Shown here: positions 56,380 through 64,000 of the stretch, piece by piece
How positions within the stretch are numbered: position 1 is the stretch's first letter
How the letters are laid out: the number at the start of each line of letters is the position of its first letter
DNA from: Mycobacteriales bacterium
Lineage (GTDB): Bacteria; Actinomycetota; Actinomycetes; JAFAQI01; DASSKL01
Reading direction: 5' to 3'
DNA: 64,000 nucleotides
Assembly (NCBI GenBank): GCA_035690485.1
Contig: DASSKL010000091.1
Coordinates: 1 to 64,000 of the forward strand
The notes under the pieces: generated by a model
What the model saw: the letters and a program-made list of their open reading frames with translations, nothing else
What the model was told of the DNA's origin: nothing
Databases searched by the model: none
Made by a program: the position numbers and the translations under genes

Positions 56380-59300
56380 TCGCCTCGGTGCAGGAGATGC
56401 TGGCCTTCGAGCCGGTGCCGAGGTTCAGCCCCGAGGACCTGGCCGAGGTCCTCGGTGTCGAGGCGCCGACGCCGCAGCAGGCGGCCGTCATCGGTGCCGG
56501 TCTCGCGCCGGGCCTCGTCGTCGCCGGGGCCGGCGCCGGCAAGACCGCGACGATGGCGTCCCGGGTGGTGTGGCTGGTCGCCAACGGCCTCGTCCTGCCG
56601 GAGCAGGTGCTCGGGCTGACCTTCACCCGCAAGGCGGCAGCGGAGCTGTCGATCCGGGTGCGGCATCGCCTCGCGGTGCTGCACAGCCAGGGCCTGCTCG
56701 ACGAGGCGGCCGCCGGCGAGCCGACGGTGTCGACCTACCACTCCTACGCGGCTCGGCTGTTCGCCGACCACGCCCTTCGCGAGGGCCTCGAGCCCTCGAC
56801 GCGCCTGATCACGCCTGCGGTGCAGTGGCAGCTGGCCACGCGGGTGGTCACCGACTACGACGGGCCGATGGACGCGGTGACGCTGACGCCTCCCTTCGTC
56901 GTCGAAGCCGTCCTCGGTCTCGCCGGCGAGATGGCCGAGCACCTCGTCGCGCCGGCGACGCTCGCCGGTTTCGGGACTCGGCTCTGTGCCCGGATCGAGG
57001 CGTTGCCCGGCAAGGTCGCAGCCGCCGTCGGCAAGGTCGCGACGACCGACCGCGGCCGTCGGCAGCTGCTGGCCCTGGTCGAGGCCTACGGCGAGGTCAA
57101 GCGGCAGCAGGAGGTCATGGACTACGGCGACCAGGTGGCGCACGCCGCGGTGATCGCGGCGCGCCACCCGACGGTCGGCCAGATCGAGCGATCGCGCTAC
57201 GCCGCGGTGTTCCTCGACGAGTACCAGGACACCGGCCACGCCCAGCGGGTGCTGCTCGCCTCGCTGTTTGGCGACGGCCACCCGGTGACCGCCGTCGGCG
57301 ACCCCTGCCAGTCGATCTACGGTTGGCGCGGCGCCAGCGCCTCGGGGCTGCGGCGCTTCCCCGAGCACTTCCCGCAGGCCGACCGCTCGCTCGCCGCGGT
57401 GCGGCACCTGACGACGAGCTTCCGCAACGGCGAGCACATTCTCGCCGTCGCCAACCGGCTGTCGGAGCCGCTGCGTGCCGAGGGGCTCGACGTCCCGGTG
57501 CTCGACCCGGCCGACGCCGGTCGCGGTCAGGGCCGGGTCGTCTGCGCACTGCACACGACCGTGCTCGATGAGGCCGACTGGGTGGGCGAGCAGGTCGCGG
57601 GCCTGCTCGCCGGCGGTGAGACCCGGCCGGCCGACGTGGCCCTGCTCTGCCGCAAGCGGTCGCAGTTCGCCGTGCTGCGCGAGGCACTGGAGCGCCGCGG
57701 GGTCCCCGTCGAGGTCGTCGGTCTCGGGGGGCTGCTGTCCGTGGCCGAGGTCGCCGACGTCGTCGCCACCCTCCGGGTGCTCATCGATCCGGCGGCCGGC
57801 AACGCGCTCGCCCGCCTGCTGGTCGGTCCGCGCTGGCGCCTCGGCCCGCGCGACCTGGTCGCCCTGGGCCGTCGTGCCCGGGCCCTGGCGCGTGGCGTCG
57901 ACGGGCAGCCGGCCCAGCAGCCAGACGACCCGGTGCTCGCCGCCGTGTCCTTCGACGACACCGAGGCAGGCAGCCTCGTCGACGCCCTCGACGACCTCGG
58001 GGCGGCCACCGCCTACTCCGAGGAGGGCTACCGGCGGCTGACCGCGCTGCGCGGCGAGCTGAGGAGTCTGCGCGGCCGGCTGCACCAGCCGTTGCCCGAC
58101 CTGGTCGCCGACGTGGCGCACACGCTGCGACTCGACGTCGAGGTAGCCGCCCGGCCCGGCGCCGACCGGGCGAGTGCGCTGGCCGACCTCGACGCGTTCG
58201 TCGACGCGGCCGCCCAGTTCGCCGGTGACGAGGAGGAGCCGACGCTGCGCGGGTTCCTCGCCTACCTGGCGGCCGCGCAGGAGGAGGAGTTCGGTCTCGA
58301 GACCGGCCGGGTCGGCTCGTCCGACTCGGTGAAGCTGATGACGGTCCACGCGGCCAAGGGCCTGGAGTGGCCCGTCGTCGTCGTGCCCGGGCTGTCGGCC
58401 GGTGACCGGGCGCAGCTGTTCCCGGCCAAGCCCCGGCAGTCGACGAAGTGGACCGACAACGCGCGGCTGGTTCCGTTCGCCCTGCGCGGTGACGCCGCAG
58501 ACCTGCCCGCACTGGACTCGCTCGACGGGGCCGGCATGAAGGCCTTCGCACAGGAGTGCGCCGACCGCGACGAGCTGGAGGAGCGTCGGCTCGCCTACGT
58601 CGCCGTCACCCGGGCCGCTCGGCTGCTGCTGGCCAGCGGCTTCTGGTGGTCCGACGGCAAGTCGCCGCTCGGTCCGGGCGCGTTCCTGCAGGAGATCCGC
58701 GAGGCGCTCGACGCCGACCCGCCGGTCGGCGAGATCGCCTGCTGGGCAGACGCCCCCGCCGACGACCGCAACCCGCTGCACGCGCAGCCGGTCCAGGCCA
58801 CCTGGCCGGTGGCGCCCAGCGGTCCTTCGGTGGCGGCCGCTCGGGTGGCGGCGGGGCTCGTCGCGCAGGCCCGACGGCGACTCGCCGGCGTGCCCGGGGA
58901 GGCCGACCCCCCCGAGCCAACGAGCTCCGCCCGTGCGGCCCACGACGACGTCATCGCCGGTTGGCGGCGCGACGCCGACCTGCTCCTCGCCGAGCGGTCG
59001 GCCCGGCTCACCTCGCCCGGGCGTGTCCCGGTCGCGCTCCCCGACACCCTCAGCGTGTCGACGCTGGTCGACCTGCACCGCGACCCCGCCGAGCTGGCGC
59101 GCTACCTGCGCCGACCGGTCCCTCGCCCGCCGGCAAAGGTCGCCCGTCGCGGCACGGCGTTCCACCGCTGGCTGGAGACGCGCTACGGCCAGCAGCGGCT
59201 GCTCGACATCGAGGAGCTGCCCGGGTCGGCCGATGACGGTGACGTGGTCGACGACGACCTCCGTGCGCTGCAGGAGGCGTTCGAGCGCAGCAGCTGGTGG

Positions 59301-59651
59301 GGCCGCGAGCCCTACGACGTCGAGGTGCCGTTCGAGGCACTGCTGGCCGGCGTGCCGGTGCGGGGGCGGATGGATGCGGTGTTCCGCGACGCCGACGGCG
59401 GCTGGACCGTCGTCGACTGGAAGACCGGCGCCCGGCCGACCGGCGCCCGGGCCGAGTCCGCCGCGGTGCAGCTGGCGGCCTACCGCCTGGCATGGGCGGA
59501 GCTCACCGGCGCGCCGCTCGCGACGGTGCGCGCGGCGTTCCACTACGTGCGCAGCAACGAGACCGTGCAGCCCGTCGACCTGCTCGACGCTTCGGGTCTG
59601 GCCGCACTGGTCGCGACCCTGCCGGAGGCGTCAGCGACCCGGGCCCGCTGA
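56376..59651 (+). CDS. adnB: AdnB subunit of the AdnAB helicase-nuclease
   Basis: The 1091-residue UvrD-like motor has Walker A GAGAGKTAT (about 51-59), TFTRKAAAELSIRVR, Walker B LDEYQDTG (about 281), GDPCQSIYGWRGAS, VHAAKGLEWPVV and YVAVTRAARLLLA. The C-terminal nuclease domain (about 915-1080) has RGTAFHRWLETRYG, GRMDAVF and VVDWKTGARP. It is the partner of AdnA, forming the actinobacterial alternative to RecBCD/AddAB. The GTGA overlap with adnA ensures equal synthesis. Its last 21 bp overlap the 3' end of the convergent CapA gene. Confidence 0.93.
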   Translation: MIASVQEMLAFEPVPRFSPEDLAEVLGVEAPTPQQAAVIGAGLAPGLVVAGAGAGKTATMASRVVWLVANGLVLPEQVLGLTFTRKAAAELSIRVRHRLAVLHSQGLLDEAAAGEPTVSTYHSYAARLFADHALREGLEPSTRLITPAVQWQLATRVVTDYDGPMDAVTLTPPFVVEAVLGLAGEMAEHLVAPATLAGFGTRLCARIEALPGKVAAAVGKVATTDRGRRQLLALVEAYGEVKRQQEVMDYGDQVAHAAVIAARHPTVGQIERSRYAAVFLDEYQDTGHAQRVLLASLFGDGHPVTAVGDPCQSIYGWRGASASGLRRFPEHFPQADRSLAAVRHLTTSFRNGEHILAVANRLSEPLRAEGLDVPVLDPADAGRGQGRVVCALHTTVLDEADWVGEQVAGLLAGGETRPADVALLCRKRSQFAVLREALERRGVPVEVVGLGGLLSVAEVADVVATLRVLIDPAAGNALARLLVGPRWRLGPRDLVALGRRARALARGVDGQPAQQPDDPVLAAVSFDDTEAGSLVDALDDLGAATAYSEEGYRRLTALRGELRSLRGRLHQPLPDLVADVAHTLRLDVEVAARPGADRASALADLDAFVDAAAQFAGDEEEPTLRGFLAYLAAAQEEEFGLETGRVGSSDSVKLMTVHAAKGLEWPVVVVPGLSAGDRAQLFPAKPRQSTKWTDNARLVPFALRGDAADLPALDSLDGAGMKAFAQECADRDELEERRLAYVAVTRAARLLLASGFWWSDGKSPLGPGAFLQEIREALDADPPVGEIACWADAPADDRNPLHAQPVQATWPVAPSGPSVAAARVAAGLVAQARRRLAGVPGEADPPEPTSSARAAHDDVIAGWRRDADLLLAERSARLTSPGRVPVALPDTLSVSTLVDLHRDPAELARYLRRPVPRPPAKVARRGTAFHRWLETRYGQQRLLDIEELPGSADDGDVVDDDLRALQEAFERSSWWGREPYDVEVPFEALLAGVPVRGRMDAVFRDADGGWTVVDWKTGARPTGARAESAAVQLAAYRLAWAELTGAPLATVRAAFHYVRSNETVQPVDLLDASGLAALVATLPEASATRAR

Positions 59652-60770
59652 CAGTCCGGTGCAGCCGCGCAGGTCCGACCACCTCTGCTGCGCCGCCACG
59701 GCCGCCGGCCCGCTCAGCGGCCGGGGAACTCCGCCCTCGATGTGGGCCGGCGTCCAGTGCGCTGCCTGCACGTGCCGGCCCTGGACGGTCAGCGTCAGCA
59801 CACCGGTCTGCGTGCCCGGGCCATGGCCGCTGGAGTAGAAGACGAAGTTGCCCAACCCGTAGTCGACGTAGGCCTGTCCCATCCACCCGCCGCCGAGCAG
59901 CACGTGCGCGTGCGACCCGACGACCACGTCGGCGCCCGCCTCGACCAGCGACCGGGCGATCGACGACTGGGCCGCCGTCGGGCACGACGCGCGCTCGGTG
60001 CCGTAGTGCACGTCGACCACGACCACGTCGGCCTGCGCCCGCGCGGTGCGCACCTCCGCCAGCAGGCGCTCGACCCGCTTCGCCGAGGCGAGGCCCGGCT
60101 TGCCCGGGCCCGCCGTCCACGCCTGCACGAGGTGGTCGTCGAGCACCTGGGTCGCGCCGATGACCGCGACGCGGACACCACGCACGTCGGCGACGTAGGG
60201 CCGGTACGCCGACGCCTCGTCCTCGCCGATGCCCACCACGGGGAAGCCCGCCGCCCGGGCGGCGGCGAGCGAGTCGCGCAGCCCGACCACGCCGTAGTCC
60301 ATGCCGTGGTTGTTGGCCATGGTCGCCACGTCGATCCCGGCCGCCTTCAGGGCCGTGAAGGTCGTCGCGGGTGCGCGGAACACGTACTGCTTCGGCGCCG
60401 CCGTCCCGCGATCGGTGACGGCGGTCTCGAGATTGACGATCGCCAGGTCGGCCGCCGAGAGCACCCCGGCCACCGGCTGCAGCGCGGTCGCCGGGTCAGC
60501 GGCGAGACGCGCCCGGCTGGCGCCCTCGAAGTGCACGTCGCCACCGAACGCCAGCGTGATCGCCGGCAGGTCCCGCGCGGCCGGCGGCGAGACCGAAGCG
60601 GCAGCCGAGGAGGAGGGTGCGGCGATCGGCGACGCGTGCAGCCCGGACGGCGACGCGGCGTCGGCGACCTCTCTGGCCGCGAGCTGGTGACCGCCGCCGC
60701 ACCCCAGGGCCACCACCAGCGGCCCCAGCGCGATAAGTGACCGGCGACGCATGAGATCCCACGCTGCCAT
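59631..60770 (-). CDS. CapA-family (poly-gamma-glutamate synthesis type) metallophosphatase-fold lipoprotein or secreted protein
   Basis: The 379-residue protein has an N-terminal hydrophobic signal, LIALGPLVVALGCGGG, whose Cys could be a lipobox. The CapA domain has motifs FGGDVHFEG, VNLETAVTDRG, MANNHGMDYG, VVVDVHYGTE and GSHAHVLLGG. It is a calcineurin-like fold found in capsule polyglutamate assembly, but many actinobacterial members stand alone with unknown roles, as here. ATG 60770 has GGGAGG 9 nt upstream; ATG 60752 is six codons later. The 3' end overlaps adnB. Confidence 0.88.
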   Translation of the reverse strand: MAAWDLMRRRSLIALGPLVVALGCGGGHQLAAREVADAASPSGLHASPIAAPSSSAAASVSPPAARDLPAITLAFGGDVHFEGASRARLAADPATALQPVAGVLSAADLAIVNLETAVTDRGTAAPKQYVFRAPATTFTALKAAGIDVATMANNHGMDYGVVGLRDSLAAARAAGFPVVGIGEDEASAYRPYVADVRGVRVAVIGATQVLDDHLVQAWTAGPGKPGLASAKRVERLLAEVRTARAQADVVVVDVHYGTERASCPTAAQSSIARSLVEAGADVVVGSHAHVLLGGGWMGQAYVDYGLGNFVFYSSGHGPGTQTGVLTLTVQGRHVQAAHWTPAHIEGGVPRPLSGPAAVAAQQRWSDLRGCTGLSAGPGR

Positions 60771-60848
60771 GCCGGGCGGCCTCCCGCGTGCCGATTTCGG
60801 TGGCGAGCGCGTAACGACTCGGTGACATCTGCCACAGCGCGCCGCTCC

Positions 60849-60854
60849 TAGGCT
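60849..60854 (+). promoter_or_regulatory. -10 box, leaderless, M20 peptidase gene
   Basis: TAGGCT ends 6 nt before GTG 60861, the same box and spacing as for the SLH gene at 12365. Confidence 0.55.
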
Positions 60855-60860
60855 GGCCGG

Positions 60861-62252
60861 GTGACCGACACCGACGCCGTACGCCGCTATGTCGCCGACC
60901 ACCGCCAGTCGCTGTACGACGACCTCGATGCCTGGCTGCGCATCCCGAGCATCTCGGCCGACCCGGCCCACGCCGACGACGTCCGCCGCTCCGCCGACTG
61001 GCTCGCCGGCCGGTTCCGCGCGGCCGGCTTCCCGACGGTCGAGGTCTGGCCGACGGAGGGCCAGCCCGCGGTGTTCGCCGAGTGGCCGGCCGACGACCCC
61101 GCCGCGCCCACCGCCGTCGTCTACGGCCATCACGACGTGCAGCCGGTCGACCCGCTCGAGCTGTGGGAGGCGCCGCCGTTCGAGCCGACCGTTCGCGGCG
61201 AGGAGCTGTTCGCGCGGGGCGCCATCGACGACAAGGGCCAGGTGCTCTACCACTTCCTCGGGCTGGCCGCCGCGCTCGAGACGACCGGCCGCACCGCGCC
61301 GCCGGTCACGTTGCGGTTCGTCGTCGAGGGGGAGGAGGAGTTCGGCTCCCCGAACTTCGCCCGGCTGCTGCGCGATCATCGCGATCGCCTCGACTGCGAC
61401 GTCGTCGTGGTGAGCGACACCGGCATCCATGACCGCGAGACACCCTCGATGTGCACGGGGATGCGCGGGCTGACCTACTGCCAGATCGACCTGCACGGTC
61501 CGGACGTCGACCTGCACTCCGGCATGTTCGGCGGCGCGGTGCCCAACCCGGCGACCGCCCTCGCGCACCTGCTCGCCGGCCTGCACGACGACAGCGGTCG
61601 GGTCACCCTGCCCGGCTTCTACGACCGCGTCGTCGCGCTCACCGATCGCGAGCGCGAGCTCATGGCCCGGCTGCCCTTCGACGAGTCGGGGTTCCTGCGC
61701 ACGGCCGCCAGCCGGGCGACCACCGGCGAGGCGGGGTTCACCACGCTCGAGCGCATCGGTGCCCGTCCCACCTGCGAGGTCAACGGCCTGTGGGGCGGCT
61801 ACACCGGTCCCGGCCAGAAGACGATCATCCCGACCGACGCGCACGCGAAGGTGTCGTTCCGGCTCGTCGCCGACCAGGAGCCGGCCGAGGTGGAGGCGGC
61901 GATGCGGGCGTACGTCGACCGGGCCGTGCCGCCCGGCATCGACGCGCACGTGGAGTTCTTCGGCGGCGGCGTGCGTCCCTGCCTGACCCCGATCGACCAC
62001 CCGGCCGTGCAGGCCGCGACCCGTGCGATGCACAAGGCGTTCGGCAAGGAGATCCTCTACACCCGCGAGGGCGGCAGCGGGCCGGAGGCCGACCTCGCGG
62101 ACATCCTCGGGGCGCCGGTCGTCTTCGTCGGCGTCGGCCTTCCCGACGACCGCATCCACGCGCCCAACGAACGCGTCGTCCTGCCCATGCTGCTCACCGG
62201 TGCCGAAGCCGTCGCGCACCTCTGGGACGAGCTCGCCGGGGCGCTGGCGTGA
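60861..62252 (+). CDS. M20-family metallopeptidase (dipeptidase)
   Basis: The 463-residue protein has M20 metal motifs: YGHHDVQPVDP (His, Asp), GAIDDKG (bridging Asp), VEGEEEFGS (catalytic Glu and metal Glu), VSDTGIH (Asp) and a late His region near DRIHAPNE. The dimerisation lid (PDVDLHSGMFGGAVPNPA) is present. It probably cleaves dipeptides or related amides in the cytoplasm. The leaderless -10 box fixes the GTG start. Its stop overlaps nudC (GTGA). Confidence 0.93.
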   Translation: MTDTDAVRRYVADHRQSLYDDLDAWLRIPSISADPAHADDVRRSADWLAGRFRAAGFPTVEVWPTEGQPAVFAEWPADDPAAPTAVVYGHHDVQPVDPLELWEAPPFEPTVRGEELFARGAIDDKGQVLYHFLGLAAALETTGRTAPPVTLRFVVEGEEEFGSPNFARLLRDHRDRLDCDVVVVSDTGIHDRETPSMCTGMRGLTYCQIDLHGPDVDLHSGMFGGAVPNPATALAHLLAGLHDDSGRVTLPGFYDRVVALTDRERELMARLPFDESGFLRTAASRATTGEAGFTTLERIGARPTCEVNGLWGGYTGPGQKTIIPTDAHAKVSFRLVADQEPAEVEAAMRAYVDRAVPPGIDAHVEFFGGGVRPCLTPIDHPAVQAATRAMHKAFGKEILYTREGGSGPEADLADILGAPVVFVGVGLPDDRIHAPNERVVLPMLLTGAEAVAHLWDELAGALA

Positions 62253-63106
62253 AGCCGCCGGCGCTGTCGCGAGCCACCCTCGACCGGGCCGCCGAGCGGC
62301 GCACCGACGCCGGTTGGCTCGCCGAGGCGTGGGCCGACCCGGCCAGCCGGGTGCTGGTGCTCGACGACAAGCGGCGCACGCTGGTCGACGGCGACTCGTT
62401 GGTGCTCGTGCCGCCCGCCGAGGCGCCGCAGGACGGCGAGCGCCACCTGCTCGGCATCGACGCCGCGGGCGTCGTCTACTGGGCGGTGTCCGGTGAGCTG
62501 CCCCGGCGGCTCGGCGTACGCCCCGGAGGTCTGCGCGACGTCGGCGCGCTGCTCGGCGACCGCGACGCCGGGATGTTCGTGCAGGCGGTGGCGCTGGCCA
62601 ACTGGCACGCGACCCACACCCACTGCCCGCGCTGCGGCACCGCGACGGAGATCGAGCAGGCCGGCTACACGCGGCGCTGCCCGGCCGACGGCAGCGACCA
62701 CTTCCCGCGCACCGACCCCGCCGTCATCATGCTGGTCCACGACGGCGGCGACCGGGCGTTGCTCGGCCGCCAGCCGAGCTGGCCGCCCGGCTTCTACTCG
62801 ACCCTCGCCGGGTTCGTCGAGCCGGGCGAGTCGCTCGAGCAAGCGGTTGCCCGCGAGGTGCTCGAAGAGGTGGGCGTCGCCGTCCGCGACGTCCGCTACG
62901 AGGGCAGCCAGCCCTGGCCGTTCCCCGCCAGCCTGATGCTGGGGTTCACCGCGGTCGCCGACGTCTGCGAACTGCACCTGCAGGCCGCGGAGATCGAGGA
63001 CGCGCGCTGGGTGAGCCGCGACGAGATGCGCGACGGCACCCTGCGGCTGCCGACGGAGGTGTCGATCGCCCGGCGGCTCGTCGACTCCTGGCTGCTGGGT
63101 GAGTGA
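62249..63106 (+). CDS. nudC: NAD(+) diphosphatase / NAD-capped RNA decapping NUDIX enzyme
   Basis: The 285-residue NudC has a zinc site HTHCPRCG with a third Cys in RRCPADGSDHFPR; the fourth Cys of the E. coli enzyme is missing, as in other actinobacterial NudC. The Nudix box is GFVEPGESLEQAVAREVLEEVGV read in two parts, and the NudC-specific SQPWPFPASLM follows. It hydrolyses NAD(H) to NMN(H) and AMP and removes NAD caps from RNA. It is translationally coupled to the M20 gene, and a homologue lies after adnAB in Mycobacterium too. Confidence 0.94.
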   Translation: MKPPALSRATLDRAAERRTDAGWLAEAWADPASRVLVLDDKRRTLVDGDSLVLVPPAEAPQDGERHLLGIDAAGVVYWAVSGELPRRLGVRPGGLRDVGALLGDRDAGMFVQAVALANWHATHTHCPRCGTATEIEQAGYTRRCPADGSDHFPRTDPAVIMLVHDGGDRALLGRQPSWPPGFYSTLAGFVEPGESLEQAVAREVLEEVGVAVRDVRYEGSQPWPFPASLMLGFTAVADVCELHLQAAEIEDARWVSRDEMRDGTLRLPTEVSIARRLVDSWLLGE

Positions 63107-63142
63107 CGAGCGGTCCTGACACTGCGGTCGGCCGCCGGCCGG

Positions 63143-64000
63143 CTATCCGCGGACCGACTCCGGGCGGCCGCGGCGCTTGGCCTGGTAGAGCGCCGCATCG
63201 GCCCGCACGATCAGCGACGCCTCGCTGTCGTCCGGTTGCAGCGTCGCGATGCCGGCGGAGAAGCAGACGGAGGAGTTCGCGTCCTGCAGCCGCTGCACCG
63301 CCCGGTGCGCCTCGGCCGTCGCCGCGCCCGGCAGGATCAGCGCGAACTCGTCGCCGCCGTAGCGCACGAGCAGGTCGCTGCCGCGCAGCGCTCCCCGCCA
63401 CCCGGCCGCCGCGGCCACCAGCAGCGCGTCGCCGGCCGCGTGCCCGTGCCGGTCGTTGACGCCCTTCAGCCCGTCGATGTCGAGAAGGGCGACCGCCAGC
63501 GGTTCGCGGGTGCGGGCCGCGCGGGCTATCTCGATCGCGAGCGCCTGCCGGAACGCGTGCCGGTTGGGCAGGCCGGTGAGCTCGTCGGTGATAGCCACCC
63601 GCAGCAGCTGCTGGCGCATGAGTGCGACGACGATGCCCGCCGTGATCGTCGTGCCGGAGACGAGCAGGTAGACGGCGGGCGCGCCGGCCGGCGGGTCGAT
63701 TGACAGGACCACGGCGTACGCCGTGATGGCGCCGGCGACGTGCGCGGCCGCGACCGTCCAGCGGAAGTAGGCGAAGGCGTAGAGAGCCGCCCAGATGAAG
63801 AAGAACGCCGTGACCAGCGACGTGGTGCTCCGATGGCCGAGGGCGATCCCGATGCTGACGATCACGATGCCCGCGTCGAGCATCGCGTGGTGGCTCCAGC
63901 CGGGCAGCCGGTTGCCGGCGACGAGCAGCAGCGCCGCGCACGGGTAGCCGAGCGCGCAGATGACCGCTTCGCGCGGCACGTCGATGCCCGGGCCGTGCGG
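63143..64000 (-). CDS. Membrane GGDEF diguanylate cyclase (5' end possibly outside the window)
   Basis: Five hydrophobic segments (for example ICALGYPCAALLLVAGN, MLDAGIVIVSIGIALG, LVTAFFFIWAALYAFAYF) are followed by a GGDEF domain with DELTGLPNRHAFRQAL, DIDGLKGVNDRHGHAAGD and the intact catalytic YGGDEFALI. No RxxD inhibitory site is obvious before it. It makes c-di-GMP, opposing the EAL enzyme at 3684. The frame is open to the window edge; GTG 63979 is the first visible start (278 residues), but a start beyond 64000 is equally possible. It is convergent with nudC. Confidence 0.9.
   Translation of the reverse strand, partial: PHGPGIDVPREAVICALGYPCAALLLVAGNRLPGWSHHAMLDAGIVIVSIGIALGHRSTTSLVTAFFFIWAALYAFAYFRWTVAAAHVAGAITAYAVVLSIDPPAGAPAVYLLVSGTTITAGIVVALMRQQLLRVAITDELTGLPNRHAFRQALAIEIARAARTREPLAVALLDIDGLKGVNDRHGHAAGDALLVAAAAGWRGALRGSDLLVRYGGDEFALILPGAATAEAHRAVQRLQDANSSVCFSAGIATLQPDDSEASLIVRADAALYQAKRRGRPESVRG

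Overview
The window is chromosomal DNA of a high-GC actinobacterium. Almost every codon ends in G or C, and GTG starts and GTGA stop/start overlaps are common. Gene content and order match two stretches known from Mycobacterium: DUF3117 / O-methyltransferase / sigE / rseA / htrA / tatB / mrp (left-centre), and ParA / DEAD helicase / ferritin-like / DUF3107 / TetR / moeZ / alkyltransferase-like / adnA / adnB / nudC (right). The family cannot be named from sequence alone. I saw no rRNA, tRNA, CRISPR array, prophage or complete insertion sequence.

1-14.9 kb is the accessory part. It opens with the tail of a secreted glutamic (G1) peptidase and a Phd/VapC-type toxin-antitoxin pair. Four secreted proteins with S-layer homology (SLH) domains follow. 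Two carry C-terminal SLH domains (a beta-sandwich protein and an S53 sedolisin peptidase) and two carry N-terminal SLH domains followed by fibronectin-like and Ig-like beta domains. Between them lie an EAL phosphodiesterase, a formate/nitrite-type channel and an AbiEi/DUF559-like nuclease gene. Three copies of a palindromic repeat centred on TTCGAA sit between these genes, and two of them bracket the nuclease gene in opposite orientation.

15-23.3 kb is the envelope-stress block: DUF3117, leucyl aminopeptidase, a divergent O-methyltransferase, then sigE, rseA, an RseB-like gene, htrA and tatB, followed by mrp. A textbook ECF promoter precedes sigE. It abuts the divergent methyltransferase promoter, so the sigma factor probably drives its own operon.

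23.3-37.4 kb is mixed. It holds an orphan PilB/GspE ATPase fused to zinc ribbons and a receiver domain, DUF1003 and MgtE-N/CBS proteins, an SDR, a thioredoxin-like/VKOR disulfide pair, a DMT transporter, and a CoA-catabolism set (CitE-like lyase, acyl-CoA dehydrogenase, MaoC hydratase) with mscL inside it. NUDIX, DUF6758, RecB-like nuclease and aminotransferase genes follow.

37.4-64 kb begins with a lipoprotein binding protein and an alpha/beta hydrolase, then continues with housekeeping and DNA repair. The genes are ParA, a metallophosphatase, a DEAD helicase, a ferritin-like protein, DUF3107 and TetR. Next come an NHEJ set (split LigD polymerase and ligase, Ku), two uncharacterised genes, MoeZ, an alkyltransferase-like protein, the AdnA/AdnB helicase-nuclease, CapA, an M20 peptidase, NudC and a GGDEF protein cut by the window edge.

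A recurring feature is leaderless expression: about fifteen genes have a TANNNT-like box ending 6-8 nt before the start codon. Three genes appear to use unusual start codons (ATC, CTG, TTG).
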